A DNA stretch of 9,029 bases from COMBO-56-21 sp041494275 (GCA_041494275.1 JBGQAM010000066.1:1-9029), one strand, 5' to 3'. Counted from the stretch's first letter, positions 1-6,623 are shown. Translations and numbers: made by a program. Notes: generated from the letters alone by a model not told the origin.

Positions 1-2
1 AT

Positions 3-275
3 CTGGAAGAGTATGCGGATCACTTTGGCATGGTGCCTTTCAGGATGAACATCGGCAAGAGAGACGGTGTCGGCATGGTGGACCTCATTAGGTTCATCGA
101 GCGGAAGACCGGGATCGTCGAACACCTGATAGGGTCCGTAGAAGTCGGAGACGAATCGAGCCGGCTGGAGATTCACAAGAGCGTTGCATTCAGAGCGATG
201 AAGGGTTTGGAGCAGTTTTCGATCCAGAACAGACAAGTCAGAATCGACCTGATAAGGAGTCCTTCTAGGCGTTGA
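3..275 (+). CDS. DEAD-box RNA helicase, C-terminal end only (DbpA-type RNA-binding domain)
   Basis: The open frame enters from the left edge (first full codon at 3) and stops with TGA at 273-275, so only the last 90 residues are seen. They match the DbpA/CsdA RNA-binding domain: a first strand with FRMNIGKRDG, a helix (DLIRFIERKTGI), the GxV/I strand (IGSVEV), a conserved middle strand (SRLEIHKSVA), then a helix and a final basic strand (RQVRIDLIR). In known DEAD-box helicases (DbpA, DeaD/CsdA) this RRM-like fold follows the two RecA-like ATPase lobes and directs the enzyme to structured RNA such as rRNA. The helicase core itself lies outside the window, so naming the whole protein is inference from the domain. 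The ATG at 30 is an internal methionine, not the start. The 3' end overlaps the convergent DUF59 gene by 11 bases. Confidence 0.72.
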   Translation: MEEYADHFGMVPFRMNIGKRDGVGMVDLIRFIERKTGIVEHLIGSVEVGDESSRLEIHKSVAFRAMKGLEQFSIQNRQVRIDLIRSPSRR

Positions 276-543
276 GCGCCTCGTTTATCTGGTCCGCGCG
301 TATGTGGCCAACGACCTTCACGTTGCAGCTTTTCAGGCCGCTTATCGACAAGATGTGATCTCTGATCGATTTTGCCAACTCGACGCCGACCGGGCAGAAC
401 GGGCTTGTTGGCATGAAGGTCAGGCTCACCGTATCATTGGATACGACTATCTCTGAGATCAGGCCCATATCGTAGACGCTGACACCGGTGTGCGGGTCAA
501 GAACGCTGCGGAGCACCTCGACGACTTCTTCCTTCTTGTCCAT
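265..543 (-). CDS. MIP18/DUF59 family protein (SufT/PaaD-like Fe-S cluster maturation factor)
   Basis: A 92-residue protein from the ATG at 543 to TAG at 265-267. A TTG four codons upstream would also open the frame, but the ATG fits better because a TATA box lies about 31 bases before it. The family hallmark DPHTGVSVYDMGLI is at residues 16-29 (consensus DPE-P-nivDlGLV), and the conserved cysteine sits in TSPFCP at residue 50. The length is normal for a stand-alone single-domain member. DUF59/MIP18 proteins help mature or target Fe-S clusters (SufT in bacteria, CIA2/MIP18 in eukaryotes), with the conserved cysteine implicated. In archaea such small copies are common and the exact client is usually unknown. 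No suf genes adjoin it here. It has its own promoter with an operator-like palindrome (564-585). Confident on family, moderate on role. Confidence 0.85.
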   Translation of the reverse strand: MDKKEEVVEVLRSVLDPHTGVSVYDMGLISEIVVSNDTVSLTFMPTSPFCPVGVELAKSIRDHILSISGLKSCNVKVVGHIRADQINEALNA

Positions 544-554
544 GTTCGTCGGCA

Positions 555-597
555 AATCACAATATCAGTATTATAAGATACTGATTCCCAATCACAA
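555..597. repeat. Paired AATCACAA direct repeats flanking the promoter palindrome
   Basis: The octamer AATCACAA occurs at 555-562 and again at 590-597, exactly 35 bases apart in the same orientation, on either side of the inverted repeat at 564-585. Seen directly. Whether they are binding sites is inference; two 8-base copies in an A-rich promoter could be chance. Confidence 0.4.
564..585. promoter_or_regulatory. Operator-like perfect palindrome enclosing a TATA box
   Basis: Arms ATCAGTAT (564-571) and ATACTGAT (578-585) are exact reverse complements separated by TATAAG. The centre reads CTTATAAT on the minus strand (571-578), a good archaeal TATA element. Its centre is about 31 bases before the DUF59 ATG at 543, predicting transcription from about 549 and an almost leaderless mRNA. 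On the plus strand the same core could drive the small membrane gene with a leader of about 80 bases. Archaeal repressors often bind symmetric sites over TATA/BRE and exclude TBP or TFB, so this is a candidate autoregulatory or Fe/redox-responsive operator. The regulator is not identifiable here. Confidence 0.6.
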
Positions 598-670
598 ACA
601 CCGTGGATTGCTCGATTCTTCCTCCACCTGGGAAAAGACCATAGGAAGGAGAGGCGATTCTGTCCTGACC

Positions 671-674
671 GAGG
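671..674 (+). promoter_or_regulatory. Shine-Dalgarno site for the small membrane protein
   Basis: GAGG (followed by AA) lies seven bases before the ATG at 682, a suitable spacing. It supports that start and supports the short gene being real. Confidence 0.5.
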
Positions 675-681
675 AATCTGT

Positions 682-888
682 ATGGATTACGGTAAAGCGA
701 AACTGCTATTCTTGATATTGCCTTTTCTGGTGCTCATTGTAGTCGGAGCTATTGCTATCCTGCTAGCCTCGACGACCTTCGGGATAGCAGGAGAGGGCAC
801 AATCTTCTACACCTCGCTAGGTGTCCCTGGTGTCATTGCGATAATCGTTGGACTAACAGGACTTCTGTTGTTGAGGCTAACCAAATAG
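682..888 (+). CDS. Small two-helix membrane protein, function unknown
   Basis: A 68-residue protein from ATG at 682 to TAG at 886-888. It is almost entirely hydrophobic: a first membrane helix at about residues 8-30 (rich in L, I, V), a short polar turn with FGIAGEGTIFY, and a second helix at about 44-65, ending in the basic tail RLTK. The short basic start (MDYGKAK) and basic end suggest both termini face the cytoplasm by the positive-inside rule. A GAGG ribosome site seven bases upstream supports translation. I recognise no family; small integral proteins like this can be subunits or modulators of larger membrane complexes, but nothing here shows a partner. It is divergent from the DUF59 gene, sharing a 138-base promoter region, and convergent with valS. 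Confidence 0.6.
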   Translation: MDYGKAKLLFLILPFLVLIVVGAIAILLASTTFGIAGEGTIFYTSLGVPGVIAIIVGLTGLLLLRLTK

Positions 889-969
889 GAGAATCGAGAG
901 GTTTAGCTCCGACATCAAAGGGAGCATCGATGATACAAGTCGTCGAGCCAGCCTGACACCAGCAAGATG
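889..969. other. Convergent intergenic gap, no clear terminator
   Basis: The 81 bases between the stops of the small membrane gene and valS contain only a weak hairpin (GCTCC at 906-910 with GGAGC at 921-925, loop of ten) and no T-tract on either strand. I see no gene or RNA here. Confidence 0.4.
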
Positions 970-3591
970 CTAGCGGTACACCAGGACGGAGAGTCCTCCG
1001 GCCGTGAAGTGCTCAAGTTCGCCCTTGTCCGACGTGATCTTCTTCTCGACCTCGAAGAACTCTGAAGACAACATAATCTCCCTGCCGTCGTTCATCTTGA
1101 TCTGAATCCCTTTGTCTCCCAGCAGGAGATTGGGACCGCGCATCGAGGAGATCCTTTCGGCAATCTCCTTCGCATCCTTCCTGAACTTGGGCCCCAGCTT
1201 GGAGTGCACGGGCTTCACCCCTGATACCACTTCATCAAGAACGACATCCCCGCGCACCTCCAGCTCCTTCGCTTTCAGCGTCTCCTTGATATCGTCCTCG
1301 GAGCCGGCCATCATCTCAGCGGCTTCAGGTCCCACTATCTCGACCCGCTTGATCTCGGCATTCAGGGAGAGCCCTTTGGCGGACTTCCAGGAGCGGACGG
1401 AAGCTACGAGCTCCTTTATCGTCTCCCCCTTTCGTTCGGCCACTTCGTTTGCTTCAGGAGCGTCGGGCCATTCCGACACGTGCACGCTAGTCGGTTTCTC
1501 GTGTTCTTTGAAGTTCAGCTGATACGCATCCTCCGCGACGTTTGGCAAGAAGACCGAAATGAGCTTCAGCAGGCCCAAGCCAACAGTGTAGAGGACATAC
1601 CTGGCTCCGTCGTCTTTGTCACTGTATACTCTGTGTTTGACCAATTCGATGTAGTGGTCAGCGAACTCGTGCCACAGGAAGTCCTCGATGGAAGCCATTG
1701 ACTGATCGAACCGGTAATTGTCGCTGCTTGCCTCCACATCGCGGACTAGCACCCCGAATCTGCTGAGGATCCATGCATCGATCGCGTGCATCTTCTTGGG
1801 TTTCCTCGGCTTTGTCTTGCATGCTGAGCCGACCATCCGCATGACGTTCCAAGTCTTCGTGGCCAACCTCCCACCGCGCACGAGCTCCTGCTCCTTGAAC
1901 GCGTGATCGATTCCGAGAGCGCATGTGGCAGCGTAGTACCTCATCGCGTCGCTGCCGTACTTCTCCAGCAGAGGCATCGGGTCGATCACGTTGCCAGCTG
2001 AGGCGTGCATCGGGGTGCCGTCGGGTGCCATTATGAACCCGTGGATCATGGTCTCCTTCCATGGCTTCTCGCCGATGAGGAGCATCTCACGGAGAATCGT
2101 ATAGTACGCCCAGGTCCGTATTATCTCCAGCCCCTGTGGTCTCATGGACATGGGGTAGAGCTTCTTGAACAGCTTCTCGTCCCTCTCCCAGAACGTATTG
2201 AACAGAGGAGAGATGCTCGAGTCCATCCAAGTGTCGAACACCTCGGCGGACCCGATGTACTTGCCTCCGCATACCTCGCACTTCTCGATCCTCGGCGGCT
2301 TCGCCGTCGGGTCGACGTAGCATTCGTGCTCATCCGCGAGAAGCACGTTGCCGCAGTCCTGGCACTCCCAGAGAGGTATCGCGGTCGCGAAATATCTCTG
2401 CCTCGAGACGACCCAATCCCAAGCGAGAGAGTTCACCCAGTTCTGGATCCTTATCTTCATGAACTCCGGATTCCAATCGATTTCGTCGATCATCTTGAGA
2501 ACTCGATCTTTGAACTGAAGGCTCCTGATGAACCATTGCGGGGTCTTGATGAACTCAATGGGAGTGTGACATCTCCAGCACGAACCAACGCTCTGGTCCA
2601 GGTCTTCCTGCTTCAGCAGCAATCCCTCGCTCCTCATGTCCGCGATGATGGCGTTTCGCGCGTCGGTCACCGCCATGCCTGCATACTTGCCCGCAAGAGA
2701 TGTCATCAAGCCGGATTCGTCTATGCCCTTCTCCAACGGGAGGCTGTATTTCATGATCCATTCGAGGTCACCCTTGTCGCCTATGGAACATATCATCACT
2801 GTGCCAGTTCCGAAGGATGGATCCACCTTAGGGTCCGCCACTACCTTGACCTTCTTATTGTACGTGGGAACGATGAGCTCCTTCCCCACCAGATGCCGCT
2901 TGGATACATCGTCCGGATGAACTGCGACGAGCAGGCAGGTGCAGAGAAGCTCAGGCCTTGTTGTGGCGATGAGCACTTCCTGCCCGGTTTCTGCCTCGTG
3001 GAACTTGATGTAGTTCAGATGGGTCTTCCGAGGCTCATACTCGACCTCGGCCTCTGCGAGGGCAGTCCCACACCTCGTGCACCAGTTTATAGGGAATTGG
3101 CCCTTGTAGACGAACCCTTTCTTGAACATGCGTATGAACGATATCTGGGTGAGCCGCCTGTAGTACACCGCATCTGTCTGGTAGTAGATGCTCGGGTCCA
3201 TGCTCTCGCCTAGGATCTCGAACTGGCGGGTCATTTCACCGATGTACGTTTCTGCGAACTCGCTGCACATCTTGACGAATTCCTGTCGCGGGACATCCGA
3301 AGCCTTGATCCCCTTGACCTTCTCGACACGAACCTCAACTGGAGTTCCGTTCACGTCGAAGCAGAGCGGGAAGAATACGTTGTACCCCCTGAGCCGCTTG
3401 TACCGGGCCGCGAAGTCGATCACCGTATAGCCGTAGGCATGGCCCAGGTGCAGCGCTCCAGAGGCATATCTGGGCGGGTTGTCTATGCTGTAGACTTCCT
3501 TCCTTGATCTCGGGTCGAAGCGATAGAGCTCCCATTCCTTCCACTTGGCCTGCCACTTGGGCTCGCTCTCCCGCCAATCATATTGGGCCAT
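970..3591 (-). CDS. valS: Valyl-tRNA synthetase, archaeal type
   Basis: An 873-residue class I synthetase that charges tRNA-Val with valine in the cytoplasm. The catalytic fold begins with NPPRYASGALHLGH, giving the HIGH motif as HLGH (residues 48-51). Then come FDVNGTPVE (78-86), an inserted editing domain (about 190-345, with ATTRPELL at 209-216 and DPSFGTG at 257-263) and WDWVVSRQRYFATAIP (391-406). Cysteine pairs at 171/174, 338/341, 410/413 and 438/441 look like zinc knuckles. The KMSKS position is PMHAS (527-531) before GNVIDP, so both lysines are missing. A helical anticodon-binding domain spans about 600-700. The C-terminal tail (792-848) resembles the insert of GlyS in this same window. 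Length is normal for archaeal ValRS. A TATA box 27-34 bases before the ATG implies a nearly leaderless mRNA. Confidence 0.95.
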   Translation of the reverse strand: MAQYDWRESEPKWQAKWKEWELYRFDPRSRKEVYSIDNPPRYASGALHLGHAYGYTVIDFAARYKRLRGYNVFFPLCFDVNGTPVEVRVEKVKGIKASDVPRQEFVKMCSEFAETYIGEMTRQFEILGESMDPSIYYQTDAVYYRRLTQISFIRMFKKGFVYKGQFPINWCTRCGTALAEAEVEYEPRKTHLNYIKFHEAETGQEVLIATTRPELLCTCLLVAVHPDDVSKRHLVGKELIVPTYNKKVKVVADPKVDPSFGTGTVMICSIGDKGDLEWIMKYSLPLEKGIDESGLMTSLAGKYAGMAVTDARNAIIADMRSEGLLLKQEDLDQSVGSCWRCHTPIEFIKTPQWFIRSLQFKDRVLKMIDEIDWNPEFMKIRIQNWVNSLAWDWVVSRQRYFATAIPLWECQDCGNVLLADEHECYVDPTAKPPRIEKCEVCGGKYIGSAEVFDTWMDSSISPLFNTFWERDEKLFKKLYPMSMRPQGLEIIRTWAYYTILREMLLIGEKPWKETMIHGFIMAPDGTPMHASAGNVIDPMPLLEKYGSDAMRYYAATCALGIDHAFKEQELVRGGRLATKTWNVMRMVGSACKTKPRKPKKMHAIDAWILSRFGVLVRDVEASSDNYRFDQSMASIEDFLWHEFADHYIELVKHRVYSDKDDGARYVLYTVGLGLLKLISVFLPNVAEDAYQLNFKEHEKPTSVHVSEWPDAPEANEVAERKGETIKELVASVRSWKSAKGLSLNAEIKRVEIVGPEAAEMMAGSEDDIKETLKAKELEVRGDVVLDEVVSGVKPVHSKLGPKFRKDAKEIAERISSMRGPNLLLGDKGIQIKMNDGREIMLSSEFFEVEKKITSDKGELEHFTAGGLSVLVYR

Positions 3592-3617
3592 TACTTTCGG
3601 GACAAACCAGTAAGCAT

Positions 3618-3625
3618 AGATAAAA
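3618..3625 (-). promoter_or_regulatory. TATA box of valS
   Basis: The minus strand reads AAGTTTTATCT, with TTTTATCT as the TATA element and purines just upstream as a possible BRE. Its centre is about 31 bases from the valS ATG, so transcription would start about four bases before the start codon. No Shine-Dalgarno is seen in that interval, consistent with leaderless translation. Confidence 0.55.
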
Positions 3626-3668
3626 CTTGTTCACTCGCACATCTGGCTGAGAAGGATTGGCCCATCTT

Positions 3669-4211
3669 CTACTTCGTACGCTTTCGCCTTCTGAAGACGT
3701 TAGCGAGGATGAGGTCCTCCGCCTCCGATGTCATCGGACCGGACCACTGATCAAGGGTGAAGAGGCCTTCGGCTAGGCTTCGGACAAGGACCGCCATCTG
3801 GTGTGGGCAGAAGTACGCCTTCTCCCTGAAATCCATGCACTCGCAGGAGGTGGCGATGTCGTCCGTGGTCTGGTTTACGAACCTGATATTGTAAACCTCC
3901 CATCCGTCGGATCGCCTGAGCGTGAACACCGCGTTCACGAGCGTGTAGTCGCTTTCTGGGTCGACTTCGACAATCTTCCTGCTCGCAGCCCACTTGATCG
4001 CCTTCGCCATGTTCTCGATGAAGTATATCTCCTCCTGGGCCCTGCAGAATTCCTCCAGGATCTTGTGGTCGATGTTCTTCAGGACGAACTTCACCAATTG
4101 CTCCTTCAGCAAGCTAGAACCTCCAGGGACATCCTGCGCGTCGCACAGATTCCTGAGGCTCTCCACAGTCAGCCGCGATAGCCTGAACTCCAAGGGCAAC
4201 TTGCTCGCCAT
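3669..4211 (-). CDS. SAP-like plus SWIM zinc-finger protein
   Basis: A 180-residue soluble protein from ATG at 4211 to TAG at 3669-3671. Residues 14-44 (LTVESLRNLCDAQDVPG through LVKFVL) read like a SAP or Rho-N helix-extended-helix motif, which usually binds DNA or RNA. The centre has strands rich in aromatic and charged residues (75-112). Residues 123-137 form a SWIM zinc finger, C-x-C-x9-C-x-H (C123, C125, C135, H137). The C-terminus is basic (FRRRKRTK). SWIM domains occur in transposases, SWI2/SNF2 enzymes and the Sws1 partners of Rad51 paralogues; the common theme is nucleic-acid or partner binding. A SAP-SWIM pairing in a short archaeal protein suggests a nucleic-acid factor, but its job is unknown. 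It lies 77 bases upstream of valS on the same strand, and valS has its own TATA box. Confidence 0.8.
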   Translation of the reverse strand: MASKLPLEFRLSRLTVESLRNLCDAQDVPGGSSLLKEQLVKFVLKNIDHKILEEFCRAQEEIYFIENMAKAIKWAASRKIVEVDPESDYTLVNAVFTLRRSDGWEVYNIRFVNQTTDDIATSCECMDFREKAYFCPHQMAVLVRSLAEGLFTLDQWSGPMTSEAEDLILANVFRRRKRTK

Positions 4212-4231
4212 GATCCCATCCCTCGCTGGGG

Positions 4232-4239
4232 AGATAATG
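4232..4239 (-). promoter_or_regulatory. Candidate TATA box of the SWIM gene
   Basis: CATTATCT on the minus strand is centred about 25 bases before the ATG at 4211, which would make the mRNA leaderless. A GAGGGATGGG stretch just before the ATG could instead serve as a weak ribosome site. It is a partial consensus match only. Confidence 0.35.
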
Positions 4240-4283
4240 GAACGAGGGGGTAGAAAGCTATTTCGAAGCAGGTCCTCAGGGTG

Positions 4284-4317
4284 GAGAAACGAAAAGATGA
4301 AAAGGATTTTGGAAAGG
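4284..4317 (-). terminator. T-rich terminator region of the surface-protein gene
   Basis: Starting about 26 bases after the stop of the surface-protein gene, the minus strand carries several closely spaced T runs (TTT, TTTT and TTTT) in a pyrimidine-rich tract. Euryarchaeal RNA polymerase terminates at such T-tracts without a hairpin. The assignment is from base composition only. Confidence 0.45.
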
Positions 4318-4342
4318 GGTTTGCAGGATCTTCGCCGAGCGT

Positions 4343-6580
4343 TTACTCTTCGTCCTTCTTCGGCCTGCGCCTGATGAACACGACGATCATCGCCGCGCCC
4401 ATCATCACTGGCACCAAGACCGACGGGAACTCCGGTATCGGCGCGCCCACATCCACTGCCAGCGCGTCCACAATGTCCAGAGGCAGGGCGCTGTCCTTAG
4501 ATGTGACGGTCTTTGAGCCGGTGCTCGAGAACGAAATCGTCGTTGTCCAGACTCCACCATCGCCAACTATGAAGGTGTGTTGCAGAGAACCTAGAGTGAC
4601 ACCCGCCGATGCGACTAGATCCACGGTTCCGTTCCAGGTTGTTTGCGTCACCCCAGTGTAGTTCTTAGCGGTCACGATTAGGTGGTATTGCGTTCCGGTA
4701 GCGTATGGCCCTGCTTCTTGCATTGCCAGACTATAGTTGCTTACCCTTGACACGTCGAGCATCAGCTGCGGGGAACCGGTCCAGTTCAGTACTGTCCCAG
4801 GAGGAACACCGGAGCCAGGCGGCGGAACGTACGGGTTAACGTTCTGATCCCAAGACGTGGGACCGGCAAACGACAGAGTCTTAGTTGTGTGGTCATAGTA
4901 TGCCGAATCGTAGACAGTTGACGGGAACCCGTGACCAAGCACCAACTCGCCCCAGACAGTGTGGTTCAAGAGCTCGAACGCCTTCAAGTTGTTCCCTCCG
5001 CCCTTGCCTGGGAAAATGTCGCTTACGGTCCCAGTGTATACTTCGAAGCCGAGGAACGGACCAGTGGGGAGCTTCACCGTGAGCGTCTCACCTAACACGA
5101 GGTTCCACCAAGTGGGAGTCTGCCAGTATGCCACTGGCATTCCAGGTCCTTCTGTGCCATTCGACCCCGGCATCCAATTGATGACCGTGGGCCTGTAGTC
5201 GGTTGTCTTGGTGATGGGGCCAAAGGAATAGTAGTTCAAGAATCTCGACTCCCACGAGTATAAGTACGCACCAATATAGGGATTGTAGTCATCATGCTGC
5301 GGTTCGATCAACCATGAGGGGATCCATGAGTTGGCATCCTTCCAGGTCTGCATGTGGTAGACTGCAGTCGTCCTGCTCTGGACGTCCGCTGTGCCCGAGC
5401 CTATCGTCGCGTTGAAATACCAGTCCTCAATCGAGGGCTGGAATTTCGTAATGAGGCCCTGGACGTCCAGATACCTCATCAACAGGTACTCAAAGCCCCA
5501 AGAAATCCCCCATATCCTGACGGTTAGAACATCAGGATTCTGATTCTCTGCCCCGTTCAGCGTGAGCCAGTATAGGACGGGCCCAGAGTTGACATGTGAG
5601 TCGTAGCATGCCATTATGTCGTACAAAGAGCCCACGCCACCATTGCCGTCGGTGATGTAGTGCAAGGCCCACGCGTTGTTTATCGCTGTGTTATTGGCCG
5701 CGAACTGAATCCGCAGATCGGTTGTCAGGCCGAGGTTGAGGAACTTCTTCGCCGCGTTCCTGTCGAAAACCATCTTCCCAGAGTGTTCTATGTACCAGCC
5801 ATCGTTCGGGTTGGCGTTGAAGTTGACCGCGTTTGTCGGAACACCATAGTAAGTGTTGATGTAGCTCGTACCAAGCTGCATATCAGCGACATCCGAAGAT
5901 AACATGTAGGTGATGTGCCAGTTGAGCTGGACATTCCCGCCATCATCGGTGAGTTTTCCCAACACAGGTATGTACAACGGATCCCTGTTTGGTCCCGTGG
6001 CGAGATTGTTCTGCACCAAGTTCTTGGCGTCAAACGCGAATCTGTAGAAGCTGTAGTGACCAAACGGCAAGTGATATAATGGGGGATTCAGATTTGCGCC
6101 TGTACTTTTTCCTCCAATGTAGCTATTCGACGCCGATTCGGTCTGATAAGCGATTGTGTAGGGGTATGAGTTGTGAACAATCGTGTCGCTGTAGTTCAGT
6201 CTCCTTACGTTCCACCAATCACTAAGGCCCATCGTGCTGCCGGAGACGCCTCTGGCGCCATCCACATCACGGCTGTCCTTCAAGTAGACCTCACCGAGAT
6301 GGGATATGTTGTAGTCGACCGTTCGAACGCCGGCCTGAGACTTTGCGGGCTCATCAGCAACCGGTGCAAGCGCATGTGGATTGACAATAGGCGCCAACAT
6401 GACAAATGCCGAGGCGACCATGATAAGAACCATGGACATAGCAATCATCTTCTTCAACGGCATGCTCGTTTTGGCCTTCGGCTCCAGACCCCTGCCGAGA
6501 ACTGGAGAATGGGCAGGCGGAACTTCTGCATTGCCTAGGTCAAATCCTCTATCAAACGTAGAACGCTGTGCGGTAGACAC
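4343..6580 (-). CDS. Large secreted, membrane-anchored surface protein with PEF-type C-terminal sorting signal
   Basis: A 745-residue exported protein, family not recognised. A hydrophobic signal segment (about residues 45-64) follows the basic PLKK. The exterior part is rich in Trp, Tyr, Asn and Gly and has ten N-X-S/T sequons, suggesting N-glycosylation. Residues about 630-715 look like an Ig-like beta domain (YHLIVTAKNYTG, TFIVGDGGVWTTTISF, GSKTVTSKDS). The end is the three-part signal IPEFPS, a hydrophobic helix (about 729-736 onward), then RRRPKK, as in PEF-CTERM proteins processed by archaeosortases. The start is uncertain: GTG at 6580 has a GGGGG ribosome site eight bases away and a TATA box 37-43 bases away, but leaves 39 residues before MPLKKM (ATG at 6463), where a normal signal peptide would begin. 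Possible roles are substrate binding, adhesion or cell envelope; none is shown by motif. Confidence 0.85.
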   Translation of the reverse strand: MSTAQRSTFDRGFDLGNAEVPPAHSPVLGRGLEPKAKTSMPLKKMIAMSMVLIMVASAFVMLAPIVNPHALAPVADEPAKSQAGVRTVDYNISHLGEVYLKDSRDVDGARGVSGSTMGLSDWWNVRRLNYSDTIVHNSYPYTIAYQTESASNSYIGGKSTGANLNPPLYHLPFGHYSFYRFAFDAKNLVQNNLATGPNRDPLYIPVLGKLTDDGGNVQLNWHITYMLSSDVADMQLGTSYINTYYGVPTNAVNFNANPNDGWYIEHSGKMVFDRNAAKKFLNLGLTTDLRIQFAANNTAINNAWALHYITDGNGGVGSLYDIMACYDSHVNSGPVLYWLTLNGAENQNPDVLTVRIWGISWGFEYLLMRYLDVQGLITKFQPSIEDWYFNATIGSGTADVQSRTTAVYHMQTWKDANSWIPSWLIEPQHDDYNPYIGAYLYSWESRFLNYYSFGPITKTTDYRPTVINWMPGSNGTEGPGMPVAYWQTPTWWNLVLGETLTVKLPTGPFLGFEVYTGTVSDIFPGKGGGNNLKAFELLNHTVWGELVLGHGFPSTVYDSAYYDHTTKTLSFAGPTSWDQNVNPYVPPPGSGVPPGTVLNWTGSPQLMLDVSRVSNYSLAMQEAGPYATGTQYHLIVTAKNYTGVTQTTWNGTVDLVASAGVTLGSLQHTFIVGDGGVWTTTISFSSTGSKTVTSKDSALPLDIVDALAVDVGAPIPEFPSVLVPVMMGAAMIVVFIRRRPKKDEE
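4346..4411 (-). other. PEF-CTERM-like sorting and anchoring segment
   Basis: This codes the last 22 residues: PIPEFPS, then a hydrophobic stretch (VLVPVMMGAAMIVVFI), then RRRPKKDEE. The motif-helix-basic order is that of archaeosortase substrates, where the helix is removed and the protein lipid-anchored. A simple uncleaved membrane anchor is the alternative. No archaeosortase gene is in the window. Confidence 0.65.
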
Positions 6581-6585
6581 CGTAC

Positions 6586-6593
6586 TTTCCCCC
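6586..6593 (-). promoter_or_regulatory. Ribosome-binding site supporting the GTG start of the surface protein
   Basis: The minus strand reads GGGGGAAA here, with eight bases between the G run and the GTG at 6580. It is the only purine-rich site close to a candidate start; the ATG at 6463 has none nearby. Confidence 0.45.
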
Positions 6594-6616
6594 TAAACGC
6601 GAGAATGTCGGTTTTG

Positions 6617-6623
6617 CTATAAG
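6617..6623 (-). promoter_or_regulatory. TATA box of the surface-protein gene
   Basis: CTTATAG on the minus strand predicts transcription from about 6594, giving a leader of about 14 bases that still contains the G-rich ribosome site. This agrees with the GTG start at 6580. Confidence 0.5.

Noticed and set aside
488..715. A plus-strand open frame of 75 codons between DUF59 and the membrane protein
   Set aside because: It runs antisense into DUF59, crosses the promoter palindrome and overlaps the membrane protein in another frame; composition is not protein-like.
906..925. Hairpin GCTCC/GGAGC in the gap between convergent genes
   Set aside because: Five pairs with a ten-base loop and no T-tract; not enough to call a terminator.
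2005..3213. A long open frame of 402 codons on the plus strand
   Set aside because: It lies wholly antisense to the catalytic and editing domains of valS, has no recognisable domain, and is explained by codon bias of the opposite strand.
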